From positions 186,001-250,000 of the forward strand of contig JAQFVV010006625.1 of assembly GCA_028023455.1 (NCBI GenBank): a DNA stretch of 64,000 bases, read 5' to 3'. Below the pieces are notes generated by a model. That model saw only the letters and a program-made list of their open reading frames with translations. It made no database searches and had not been told where the DNA came from. A program made the position numbers and the translations under genes. The stretch comes from Epiperipatus broadwayi. Its lineage: Eukaryota; Onychophora; Udeonychophora; Euonychophora; Peripatidae. This document shows, piece after piece, positions 11,804 through 21,493 of the stretch (its first letter is position 1; each line of letters begins with the position of its first letter).

Positions 11804-13319
11804 ATATATATATATATATGATGGTTTTTCAGTCTGTTTCAAATTTGCATAGGTTGGAATTTCAGTGAAGAAATGTTTTAAGGTCTGATATTTTATGTGC
11901 GGTAGATATAAATATAAATGATTTTGGGTATATTATGACATCGTCCTGGATTGTTAATCATTTTGTAGTTCAAATTATTGTCATCCTGCTAAACATGCTT
12001 TTTAGCATGTCTTCATATTCAATAGTCCATTGTAATAATGATCCTCATCCATTTCTTGCTTTATTTTATCAATTTTTCATTATGGAAGCAAATTTTAATG
12101 GCATCCATGTGTCATGTGTATAATAAACCTAGTGTTTATTTAAAGATATTTGAAAGAATGTCTTTTTTGATAATGGTTAATGTAATGTTGCATATTATGC
12201 CTCTTGTGAGCATTCTCAAAGGCCACTCATCATTCATTTTGTAATATTTTATATTAGGAGAGCTTTTATATCATCATTAATCGGGTACAGACATGCCATA
12301 ATAAAATCAATATTTTGAGAGGAGTACTCTGTACTAGAGGCTTATTGATTATTTCCATAGATCGTGTTCTGGGTATAGATACTATTTATAATTCTATTAT
12401 GTCCAGAAAAGCATGTCTGTCTTGGTTTCCAATTTTTAGACCTTTAATTCGGTCTATATATTCAAAAGATATTTTGATAGTGCACCTTCTAAATCCAATT
12501 TGTTCTGTTAGCCATTCATTAATCATTTTAGTGGAATAATAATAATAGACTCAAAAAAGTATAACACTAACTTCAGAAAAGGTTCTATTTTATGTAATTT
12601 CAAGTTTCTTAATATTCTGGGAGTTACTACCAATGGTTATATTTTAATATGTTTGCGTTTAATAAATGCTGTATTACAAACTTTCTTACGAATCTGAAAA
12701 ATAAATTTATCATTGTTTTTTTTTTTTAAATTATAAAAGTTGACAAATTAAATTCTAACTTATTAATTTGTGTATAAATATTTTGATTATAATACTGTTT
12801 ATTTAATAAGATGAAAAGGTTTCTTTTGTACGAGTAATGCTATTATTCTGAAAATATTTTTTAATGACCTCAATACATGGAATAATGAAAATTTCAACTT
12901 TAGTGAAATTAAAAAAAATGTTAATTTTTTTTAAAAAGCAGACACTGTAAATAGAAAGTGGCATTCCAAGACTCACTTATGCATTTTACAAAAAGATTAC
13001 AATTAAAAAGTATATCTGAATTATTTTTCACAAAGAAATTTAATATCTAAAATTAAAATTATATAATTTAATAGACGTGTGTATGTGCATAGTCTTCAAT
13101 TATAACATAATATATGAAGTTAAAGTTTAGTTAAATCTTGAAGATAATCAAGCTTCTTAATATTGAATTTCTCATATCACTATTTTTTTCATATTAAACA
13201 TCAACCCAGTCAGAGACAAACATAAAATAAAACATAGTTCTCAAAATGTGTGCACCTTTCATTTTAAGGATTTGGAATTTTTATTAATACACATTAATAA
13301 TTAATTTTAATTATCTTAC
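11804..13319. repeat. Tandem-unit block B, copy 2
   Basis: Begins in an (AT)n run, then the B landmark 'cagtctgtttcaaatttgca' at 11831. It runs without a large insertion to the sushi exon, so it is the best reference for B (about 1.5 kb). On the minus strand it is the intron downstream of that exon. I see no exon or RNA gene in it. Confidence 0.7.
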
Positions 13320-13505
13320 TGATGCATATGGCTTCTTCTCCTGACCAAGTGCCATTTTCCTGACACAAACGTACTTGAGATCCCTTTAGAAGATATCCAC
13401 TTTTACATTTAAAATTATAAGATTCTCCAATTTCTGAATACATTGTAGGCAAATTTTCTAGTGCTGAATTCTCAGGAGTTTGTACAATAGGAGGACATTT
13501 AATTT
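13320..13505 (-). CDS. Sushi/CCP domain exon, intact
   Basis: One exon of 186 nt on the minus strand encodes a complete complement-control-protein (sushi) module, a small extracellular disulphide-linked fold used for adhesion or protein binding. The acceptor is a T-rich tract ending AG at 13507-13506. The donor is GTAAGA starting at 13319. Both introns are phase 1, as usual for such modules, so the exon can be skipped without a frame change. The four cysteines are in KCPP, FKCKSG, RLCQ and AICI, with 29, 13 and 12 residues between them, and the expected tryptophan is in GTWSG. The methionine upstream at 13557 lies in the intron and is not a start. The parent gene cannot be named. Broken relatives lie at 24482 and 58195. 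Confidence 0.85.
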
Positions 13506-13514
13506 CTAAAAAAT

Positions 13515-14097
13515 AAATTATTATTAACAAAGTTGTTTGTGTATATAGTTTTTCCAAAGATTCATTATCAATATTATTATTACTAATATTATTACAATTT
13601 TGTTATTATAATTATTTAAATGTTTTGTCTCCCAGAATTAAAAGATGCATTTATTCTAATACTTACTGCCATCATAAATATAAAATAATACAAAGAATTT
13701 CTTTGTATATATTATAAAGGTACTATAACAAAGAATAAACTTAAAAGAAAAGTGAGAATTCCAAGTATTCTTTCAATGATTAATGATAAATCGCAGGATT
13801 TCAATATTTTCTAGTTAGAATTAAAAACAATCTATTTCTACTATCACATTGAAAATATACTTATTTTTGGAGTTTATTCTCTGTTACTATAATATAAAGG
13901 TGAAATATTTTATGTTAATATATATTTAAAGACTAAATTTAAAATTACTTATGAATACAATTCTGAAAAATCAAGTGGACAATAAATTGTAAAAAAAAAA
14001 TAATAATGAGGATTGTAGAAAAATTATACAAAAATAAAATTGATATATAAATCAAACATACACTCCACATATGATATATATATATATATATATATAT
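13515..14097. repeat. Tandem-unit block C, copy 2
   Basis: Follows the exon on the plus strand, that is, upstream of it in the gene. It ends in (AT)n at 14078-14097. The segment 'acttatgaatacaattct' near 13947 is shared with 25053 and 58894. It includes the branch and pyrimidine tract serving the exon's acceptor. No gene is visible. Confidence 0.7.
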
Positions 14098-14134
14098 ACC
14101 CCAACAAGTTCTCATTGTAACGAAGCAGTATAAG

Positions 14135-14990
14135 ATTTTTATATGGATGTGCAAAAGACTTTTATTGAGAGTAAACATTTTAAAATTGTTATAGGACATG
14201 TTAATGCTAGAATTGGTAAACAAATAAAAGATGAAAGTGATGTAGATAATTTTGATTATGGTAATAGAAACTAGAGGGGATAAAGACTTGTGGAGTTTGC
14301 AGAAAAAGAAAAACATATTATGAATTCTTTTTTGAGAGAAATGTTAAAAAGAAATGGACATGTAAGCATCCAAATGAAGGTACATCAGAATTGGATATTT
14401 TGATGAACAGAAAATGCATATTTCAAGATAGTAATATTCTTATTAAATTTAAAACAAGAAATGATTATTGATTAACGCAAAACCTGAGAGACAAAAATTA
14501 TTAAGGAAAACAATATATACAGTTGATATTCCTAATCTTCAGAAACATTCTAATGAATTGAAATTAAAACTTGTAAATCAGTTTCAAGTATTAGTAGATT
14601 TTGAACATGTTTCATATTTGAATGAAATTAATATGAAAATAACTGATATATTTTAAAAAACTGCAACAACGACAGCTGGAAGTAAAAACCAGCAATTGAC
14701 CAAGAAAATTTATACTGAGACTAGAGAATTTATGAAGAAAAGGAGGAATATGAAGATATATAAAAATGATGTATTAAAAAGAATTGAATATTTTAAATTT
14801 TGTAAAATGGTGTCAAAAAGAGTTGAAAATGATATAAGAAAGTATATCTGTGAACTAGCAATGAAAGATATAGAAGAGAATAAAAGTCTCAAGAGTGTGA
14901 AATAACATTTTGGTATTGATAGGAAATTTATATCTGCAATAAAAAAGATGGAATTGTTTTATTTTCAACTCTTTTTGACATCATTCTACA
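14135..14990 (+). pseudogene. RTE-type LINE endonuclease and linker relic
   Basis: Plus-strand fragments in two or three frames read as an apurinic-like endonuclease C-terminal half. They include 'IVIGHVNARIGK' (the usual GD.NA.IG motif with D changed to H), 'RLVEFAEK', 'KKWTCKHPNEGTSELD' and, after a shift, 'NELKLKLVNQFQVL'. 'KKIYTETREFMKKRRNMK' and 'RVENDIRKYICELA' follow. This order is that of RTE-clade LINEs between nuclease and reverse transcriptase. Stops occur near 14270 and 14655. The relic joins block A directly at about 14991, within the part of A that carries the LINE 3' end. Confidence 0.7.
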
Positions 14991-16268
14991 AAATTTAATT
15001 TAAGATTGTTGAGAGGTTACAATAAGTGGAAATGAAAAAAAAAGGATAAAAAGGTTGACATTAATTAATAATAATAAAAAGAAAGTCATGGATTTTGAGA
15101 GCTGGGCAAGGAGAACATAATAGAGAAGTGGATGAGTTTGTGATGTAATAATATGACAGAATATTATTGATCCTGATATAATAAAAGAACTATTTCAATT
15201 GTTTTAATATTGTGCAATACTTTAGTTTGACAAATATGAATCATGATATCTAAATTAATATTGGTGATTTCAAGAATAGAATACAAAAAACTTTTTTTGT
15301 GAAAAATTTGCAATATGATGCAGTTTTTGTAACATCAAGTTTGATAAAAATAATAGTTATATTTCATATTTGTAAACTATTTTATTTGCATTTATATTTT
15401 ATAAACAAATGTTTGTGAAAAGCAATTTCTTTATATAACTTATGCTTCTAAAAATATTTATCAAACCCATTTTACATAAAAAATGTATCATACAAAATGT
15501 TATTCAAAAATAAACAGATTTGATGGGTGTAAGAAAAAGAGCTTATTTATTTTGTATTTTGCTTAATTCATTAAAAATATTATGGTTAGTGTTCTTTCAA
15601 ATACTTTGTAATTATAATCATAGTAGAAACTCTTAATGTGAATTATGTATTTTTAACAAATTAAGAAATTGTAGTTCACTACTTTAAAATGTAAGTAAGT
15701 CAATTTACATAATTTACTTTTTAAACAGAAATTCCACAACACTTTCATATTTATGGCTTGCATGTTATGAATGTTGTACCAAATTTCTGCGACATTGTGT
15801 TTGATATCATGTCTTTCAAAGCAGATGAAGCTAGCTGCAGTAGGTTGAAGGAATGGTTTTGTTTCATTTCATCATCTAGAAATATAGATCTAATCTCTGC
15901 ATTGATTTTTGCTCTAATATACAAGATTTGTCTCTGTGTGACTATCATTGCATGGTTAGTTTGAGATTAATCAAAATAAACAGCATTTCACTTAGTATTA
16001 TGGCATAAAACATTGTATACAATTTGGAGAACATGCTCTGTAATAAACTTAACTTGAGTATTGTTTATTACATAGTTCAGGATAAAAAGGGAGCAAAAAC
16101 TTACTCTATTGTGTTTAAAATAATTTACTTACATTTTCAGTTACAATTGTATATGTGGATGTGATATCCAGGGTTTATGTTTTGATAGTAATGAGTAGAA
16201 TATGTTAGCCATTTTAATGAGCACCCCACATTAGTTTAATGTTGCATAGGTCCTTGACATATGTATAT
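14991..16268. repeat. Tandem-unit block A, copy 3 (3' part only)
   Basis: Begins inside the LINE relic at 'ttacaataagtggaa' and follows block A to 'gacatatgtatatat' near 16268. It contains a 65-codon minus-strand open frame at 15751-15948, with YIRAKINAEIRSIF. The same peptide is traceable in decayed form in copies 1, 2, 4 and 5, so it was once coding in the ancestral unit. I do not know its family. Confidence 0.7.
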
Positions 16269-16946
16269 ATTATAACAGTTGGGGATTATTAGTCCTACCA
16301 TAACTTCCATGCAGGGCATCACCAGGTCATTTGAACCTGGAAAAATTTATATAGTAGGCAGATATGTATTGGTAAGATCCCATTTTTTATAAACCATTAG
16401 CCCATGGCACTAGCTCATGGAGTAGCTGAACATTATAATCTAAATTTTTAATATACATTTAAGAATAAAAGAATAAAAAATGAATAAATATACTACTGCC
16501 AGTAATATTCTGCAAAAAAATTATTATCACACATATATAGAATTGAATTGTAGTAATAGACTTTATTACTTTAGTTTGTATATTTATCATATTTAAATTT
16601 AAGTTTAGTTCACACAGATGGAGATTCTTATTTATACATTTTAATCTTTTGATAGATGTAAATATGCTATATAGATTATGCATATAAAACTTACGAATCC
16701 ATGCAGCTATTTACGTCTAGTTTTAAATTTTAAGTTTAATATTTATTTAAAACTGAATGAACATGTACATGAATACATATATGCAACACAACCATCCATC
16801 TCAAATTATTGTAGTTCTATTATTATTAATTGAATGCATAAAAGGGTTATACTTTTATTGAGTTCCTTAAGACACACATCTTAAGGTGTCACATTCACAA
16901 ATATGAACTTATAGGGGAGGATGACAACAAGTGTGGAGGATGTGCA
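16269..16946. other. Insertion flank left of Penelope copy B, no gene seen
   Basis: Unique AT-rich DNA between the end of block A copy 3 and the microsatellite at 16947. Together with 19556-21365 it forms the host DNA of the Penelope element inside the A/B junction. No open frame longer than chance expectation and no repeat landmark was recognised. Confidence 0.4.
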
Positions 16947-16968
16947 TATATATATATATATATATATA

Positions 16969-17109
16969 TTCAAAACAATACAATAATTAATACAGTAAAA
17001 CAATATTTTAAAAAAACAAATATATACCAATTTAATAGAAGTACTTTCAACTATCTATGTAGTCGTTGTCAACTAGATTCAAATTGTATTAGAAAAAACC
17101 GTTACAAAT
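16969..17109 (-). repeat. Left inverted arm of Penelope copy B
   Basis: Reverse complement of 19336-19478, differing by a two-base gap near 17025 and a few substitutions. It is the 3' UTR of the same family placed backwards in front of the element, so a transcript could snap back over about 140 bp. Confidence 0.85.
17027..17087 (-). ncRNA. Hammerhead-ribozyme-like fold, left arm of copy B
   Basis: On the minus strand this is the same fold as 19358-19418 except that core position 7 is C instead of U (UUGACAA against UUGAUAA). Position 7 is the one core base that is free to vary in hammerheads. All paired bases of stem II and the base of stem I are unchanged. Confidence 0.5.
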
Positions 17110-17222
17110 ATTAAAATGATTATTTTACGGAATATAATTTGTCCCACAATTCATTAATGTTTTATATTTAATCAGCCTAACTATTTATCAAATGTTTAAA
17201 TTCATTTTATTAACTGCTTCAT
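17110..17222 (-). pseudogene. Decayed inverted copy of the Penelope 3' coding end
   Basis: On the minus strand the sequence reads with stops but keeps LIN, INELW and spacing that match the last 20 or so codons of the ORF at 17384-19309. It is much more diverged than the adjoining untranslated arm. The upstream partial copy is therefore older than, or evolves differently from, the matched arm. Confidence 0.6.
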
Positions 17223-17383
17223 GATGTTGACGAATGGTTTAATTATCTTTCAAAAGTCGATGTCAATATTATTTTAATAATTACTATATAAAAATTTATA
17301 AAAAATTTGATCGAAAAATTACGTTTCTATATAATAAAAATGTAAATAAGAGTAAAAATAGTAACTATGACAATTTAGCTAAC

Positions 17384-19309
17384 ATGGATATTGATTTTCA
17401 ACAAGAGTATATTTTGAATTATGGTTCTAAATATGTTGGTGGTATGTGGGTTGATAGTAATTTAGAGTTAAAAGTTGCTGTTGAACATTCTTTTAGTGTA
17501 ATTAAATGTTCTCCTGAAGTATCAAATGAATTAATACAAAAAGTTAATGTTAAGAAATTTAAAAACAGAGCTAATTGCAATTGGAATTTGCATATATTTA
17601 GATTTAAAAAGTTTATTCATGATAACGATCTTGTTTGTTTAAAAGAAGATAAGGGGTTGAGGTTATGTCTTATGTCAAAACTTGATTACTACGATAAAGT
17701 TTTAATTCAAATGGAAAAGCTCAAATTTAAAAAGGTTGGAAAAATAAACATTGAAAATTTACGTGTAAAGTTTATTGATGATATTTTAAAAAAAGCTAAA
17801 AAGAATAAATATATAGATGCTCATACATATTATCGTCTTTATCCATCTGCTGCAATTTGTCCTAGGATTTTTTCGAATATTAAACTACATAAACAAGATA
17901 AACCTTTAAGATTAATGATTGACTTTGGTGGATCATTTTACTATGAAACTTGTAGATTTATAGAAACATTATTAAAAGATGTTCTTGGATTTGGAAAATA
18001 TACTATTAGTTCATCGTTTGATTTTGTAAAGAAAATTCATAATATTAATATTAATAAAAATGATAGTATTTGTACATTTGATATATGTGAGATGTATGGT
18101 TCAATAGATAGATTAAAATCTATAAAAATTATATTAGATGCTTTGATGTTAAAAAAAGTTGATGTTAAAAAAGTAAAATTTGTAAATGATGTATTATATT
18201 TTATTGATAAAAATATATATGCTATGTTTAATGAAAATTATTATAAAATGGATAACGGATGGCCTATGGGACTTCCTGTAGTTTCACAAATATGTAGTTT
18301 TGTAGTATCAAGATATGAAGATATAATTCTTAATAATAATATATATTACCAAGGTATTAAAATTTATTACAGGTATGTTGATGATGTTTTTGTTTGTGGA
18401 AGTTTAGATATCATAAATGTGTTATTCAATGAATTAAATAGTTTAGAAGGTTTAAAATGGAGTAAATCTTTTGAAGAAAAAATGTCAATTCAGTATTTAG
18501 ATATTAAAGTTACTCGTAATAAAAATAAATTAGATTATTGTATGGTAATAAAAGATATTGAAAAAAGAGGATATATTCCTTGGTATTCAAATGTGCCAAT
18601 AGCACATAAATTATCCGGTTTAAAATCATTTTTATTTAGGAATAATAAATTATGTAAATATAGTTCTGATAAAATAAGTAACATAAATGTATTTACTATG
18701 GATTTGTTAAATGTTGGATATAATCATAAATTAATTTATAATATTGTTACTAAGTTTAATAATAATAGAAATATTTTAGGTGCTATAGATATTGATAAAA
18801 TAAAATATACTTGGATATCAATACCATTTATTTGTAATGAACAAGTGAAATTTATAAAACAGATATATAAAAATATATGTCGAGTTGCATTTTATACTAC
18901 TCCTAATTTAAATAGATTAATAAATAATTCAAAAAATAGGTGTAGTATTTTAAATCAAAGTTGTGCAATATATAAATGGCTGTGTGTTTGTGGAAAGGCA
19001 TATATTGGGGAATCTCGATGTACATTGGAGAAAAGATCAAAGGAGCATTTGTTGTTATATAAACGAGTACAAAAATCAAGACAAGAGAATGTTAGAAATG
19101 ATGATGTATCACCATCAGTATTTTTTGATCATAATGTAACATGTAATTATGGTTTTGATTTTGATTTTAATAAAGTTAAGATTTTGTGTATTGAAAGAAA
19201 TAATAATAAACGCAAAATTAAAGAAGCTATGTTAATAAAAAGTGAAAAGCAACATTTGATAAATAGACAGGCTGCCAATATAAAAATTAATGAATTGTGG
19301 GAAAATTGA
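17384..19309 (+). CDS. Penelope-like reverse transcriptase with C-terminal GIY-YIG nuclease
   Basis: The 641 codons are uninterrupted. Reverse transcriptase motifs are seen in order: the 'NIKLHKQDKPLRLMID' region (residues 165-180), motif A TFDICEMY with Asp 233, motif B WPMGLP near 293-298, and motif C YVDD at 331-334. A following region holds IQYLDIKV near 369-376. The nuclease starts at IYKWLCVCGKAYIGES (529-544), continues with CTLEKRSKEH, and has the likely catalytic Glu in KEAML (614). This order is canonical for Penelope and not permuted. The frame stays open 47 codons upstream of this ATG (from 17243), and those residues (for example KKFDRKITFLYNK) look like real element sequence. The true start may be non-AUG, spliced, or lost. 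It copies element RNA at a nicked target in the nucleus. Confidence 0.9.
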   Translation: MDIDFQQEYILNYGSKYVGGMWVDSNLELKVAVEHSFSVIKCSPEVSNELIQKVNVKKFKNRANCNWNLHIFRFKKFIHDNDLVCLKEDKGLRLCLMSKLDYYDKVLIQMEKLKFKKVGKINIENLRVKFIDDILKKAKKNKYIDAHTYYRLYPSAAICPRIFSNIKLHKQDKPLRLMIDFGGSFYYETCRFIETLLKDVLGFGKYTISSSFDFVKKIHNININKNDSICTFDICEMYGSIDRLKSIKIILDALMLKKVDVKKVKFVNDVLYFIDKNIYAMFNENYYKMDNGWPMGLPVVSQICSFVVSRYEDIILNNNIYYQGIKIYYRYVDDVFVCGSLDIINVLFNELNSLEGLKWSKSFEEKMSIQYLDIKVTRNKNKLDYCMVIKDIEKRGYIPWYSNVPIAHKLSGLKSFLFRNNKLCKYSSDKISNINVFTMDLLNVGYNHKLIYNIVTKFNNNRNILGAIDIDKIKYTWISIPFICNEQVKFIKQIYKNICRVAFYTTPNLNRLINNSKNRCSILNQSCAIYKWLCVCGKAYIGESRCTLEKRSKEHLLLYKRVQKSRQENVRNDDVSPSVFFDHNVTCNYGFDFDFNKVKILCIERNNNKRKIKEAMLIKSEKQHLINRQAANIKINELWEN

Positions 19310-19335
19310 TGTATGACGTATTACTTTTTGTTTAC

Positions 19336-19478
19336 ATTTGTAACGGTTTTTTCTAATACAATTTGAATCTAGTTGATAACGACTACATAGATAGTTGAAA
19401 GTACTTCTATTAAATTGTGGTATATATTTGTTTTTTTAAAATATTGTTTTACTGTATTAATTATTGTATTGTTTTGAA
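19336..19478 (+). repeat. Right arm (3' UTR) of Penelope copy B
   Basis: Pairs with 16969-17109 in inverted orientation. It begins about 27 bases after the stop codon and contains the hammerhead-like fold at 19358-19418. The last bases 'gttttgaa' (19471-19478) mirror 'ttcaaaac' at 16969. Confidence 0.85.
19358..19418 (+). ncRNA. Hammerhead-ribozyme-like fold with U3-A8 core, copy B
   Basis: Stem I pairs 19358-19372 (ends ...TAG) with 19407-19418 (starts CTA...), including an outer AAATTGT/ACAATTT helix. The core is TTGATAA at 19373-19379, then one unpaired C. Stem II is GACTA (19381-19385) with TAGTT (19392-19396), followed by GAA (19397-19399). Stem III is AG/CT with loop TA (19400-19405), and the predicted cleavage is after T19406. 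A canonical hammerhead has CUGANGA; here C3 and G8, which pair in the active fold, are both changed so that U3 can pair A8. Very short stem III is known for Penelope hammerheads. The extra base before stem II is unusual. Self-cleavage is unproven. Confidence 0.55.
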
Positions 19479-19555
19479 TAATTATATATATTTTATTATA
19501 ATTGGAATACAGACATTGATTAATTATTTACATATATATATATATATTTAATACA

Positions 19556-21365
19556 TAACGTTACTCAATTTAACTAACAATTATACATATTAATTAGAAG
19601 AAAGAAATTAATAGAAATGACTGGTTTACGAATACAGTTAAATATTAATAATGCTTTAGATAAAAGCCTGCACAAATGGATAGTTGATAGATGTTTGTTT
19701 TATAATGTTGAGTATAAATAGACTACATAGATTACTCAGTTAAAAAAAAACTTTTCAAAAAAACAATCCTTCAACGTCAGGCTAAAAGTTTTTAGCCAAA
19801 ACAATGCTTACTTCCTGGTATATGGATGCAACCAATGTGCTATGAAGATGCTACCATAAAACCTCACTGACAGGGATGTGTATCTGAAGCATGGTACTAT
19901 TTTTAAAAAAAGATCTTTGCCCAGAACAGGAATGAGCATCTGGCAAAGAAAAATATGTATTAAAATTTTTTTGACTATTAACACCCAGAGTAAAAAAAAC
20001 AATGGTGAGGAAAATACATCCACATCCATTGTAATGCATCAACTATGCCTTTGGGTCATGTGTTCATATAGGCTTTATCCTGTATGCTAAACATGCTTCA
20101 CATACATTGATATAATCATCCATATATCCTTCCTCCAACTTCAACCCAACCATGTAACAAATAGCCTAAAATCAAACCCAATTAAAATAAATGTATTTAA
20201 ATATAAAGTTATTAGTTGAAAATTGCTAAGTGAAATCTACAATAAAGTAAACCCAATGACACTCAGCATAATGGGTCATGTTTACTGATACATATATAAA
20301 TCTTAAAAAATAATCAACATAATGAATCTGAGCATCTATCTACACCCAACATAAAGTTTAATACATTTTGATGATTTAGTTAATAATTACTAATAAAGAA
20401 AATGGAAATAATTGAATTGGCAAACATATATAAAAATAAATATTAATAACTGATTTAATTTTCCATATTGATCAGATAACAACTTATGATTTAAACTTGG
20501 TTAGGCCTTAATTATTAAAAGATAATTCAAAGTTCATTTAGTGAAAGTTTATAATAATTAGATTTCATAATTTATAGTTTATACATTACATTAGAGGAGC
20601 TCCCCATTCCTTGTGCCAATTCCTGTGAAGTCTTTTACTATTCATAATTTCAGGGAATACCAGTCTGTTGTTCATGCCATAGTTTTCAATCCAGAGGCAG
20701 CCATATCTGATTTGATCATGGAACTCATTTATTGCAGGACCCATATGATTCAGGCTCTGCAATAGTGTCATTTATATTTCAACATTCTCTTCATTTGGAA
20801 ATAGTAAGTGGGTGAAAAGTGCATCTTTTCCTCCTCCTCCTCCTCCAAAATCAAGCTGAAAAACTTAATTTGAATTTTTTCTTTTTATATTCATTGTTCA
20901 AATTGACTGACCATAACTTCCTTTTCTGGTGGTTTTCATTAGAGTTCTAATGTTGCTTGACCTTCAACAAGCAGGTAACACAATCTTTTTAAATTTTTTT
21001 TACATCTCTTATCTGACTTTTAATTATAAATTTTCCCCAAGAGCTTGTTTACTTTAGATTAATTAAAAACAATTATCATTTCCATTTTGAGTTTTGACAC
21101 AATAGAAAATAATTTAATTATTGTACATTCGTTATCTTTAAATCTTTAAGTTTTTGCTTAAAATTTACTTTTAAAATCCTTTTTTTTTGGAATAAAGTTT
21201 TCTATTAATAATTTTCAATCTGTGCGATTTATATATATATGTTTTTGCAAGCTTTTAGGTTTTAATTTTGAAATCTAACTTTTATTTAAAAATTATTATT
21301 TGCAAACATTTATACTTTAAGTTTTTTTTTAAAGTAATGTAATGGCATGTGTGCCCATTACAATA
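19556..21365. other. Insertion flank right of Penelope copy B, no recognised gene
   Basis: Unique DNA between the Penelope tail and block B copy 3. It includes a short CTC run near 20830. One minus-strand open frame of 61 codons lies at 20586-20771 and is listed separately. I recognise no repeat or RNA gene. Confidence 0.4.
20586..20771 (-). other. Short open frame with protein-like composition, unknown
   Basis: The 61 codons have a balanced composition (for example NEFHDQIRYGCLWIENYG) that is unlike the Lys/Asn/Ile-rich chance frames around it. An AG follows a short pyrimidine stretch near its start (ATTGCAG at about 20760), so it could be an exon or a transposon remnant. No family is recognised, no donor is obvious before the stop, and there is no second copy in the window. 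Confidence 0.2.
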
Positions 21366-21493
21366 TGTTGGTTTTCCAGTCTGTTTCAAATTTGCATAGA
21401 TTGTGATTTCAGTGAATGAATACTTTCAGGCTTGCTAATTTAGTTCTGGTAAGTATTAATGATTATGGTTATATTATTTCATTATCCTAGATT
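21366..21493. repeat. Tandem-unit block B, copy 3, first part
   Basis: The 'ttttccagtctgtttcaaat' landmark at 21373 and following bases match other B copies up to 'ttatcctagatt' (21482-21493). That 12-bp string is repeated at 23132-23143, where block B resumes. Confidence 0.75.

Larger units (their letters stand above)
16947..19555 (+). mobile_element. Penelope-like retroelement, copy B, with open frame
   Basis: Order: (AT)n 16947-16968; inverted arm 16969-17109; decayed inverted 3' coding relic to about 17222; one open frame 17384-19309; 3' UTR with the matching arm 19336-19478; a tail with 'acagacattg'; and (AT)n to about 19555. Penelope-like elements use a reverse transcriptase fused to a GIY-YIG nuclease and often sit behind partial copies in direct or inverted order. 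The open frame and the near-identical arms suggest fairly recent insertion. Confidence 0.85.

Noticed and set aside
13294-13557. 87-codon frame starting at the Met at 13557 as a complete small gene
   Set aside because: The Met and the following hydrophobic stretch are intron. The splice acceptor and donor define a 186-nt internal exon.
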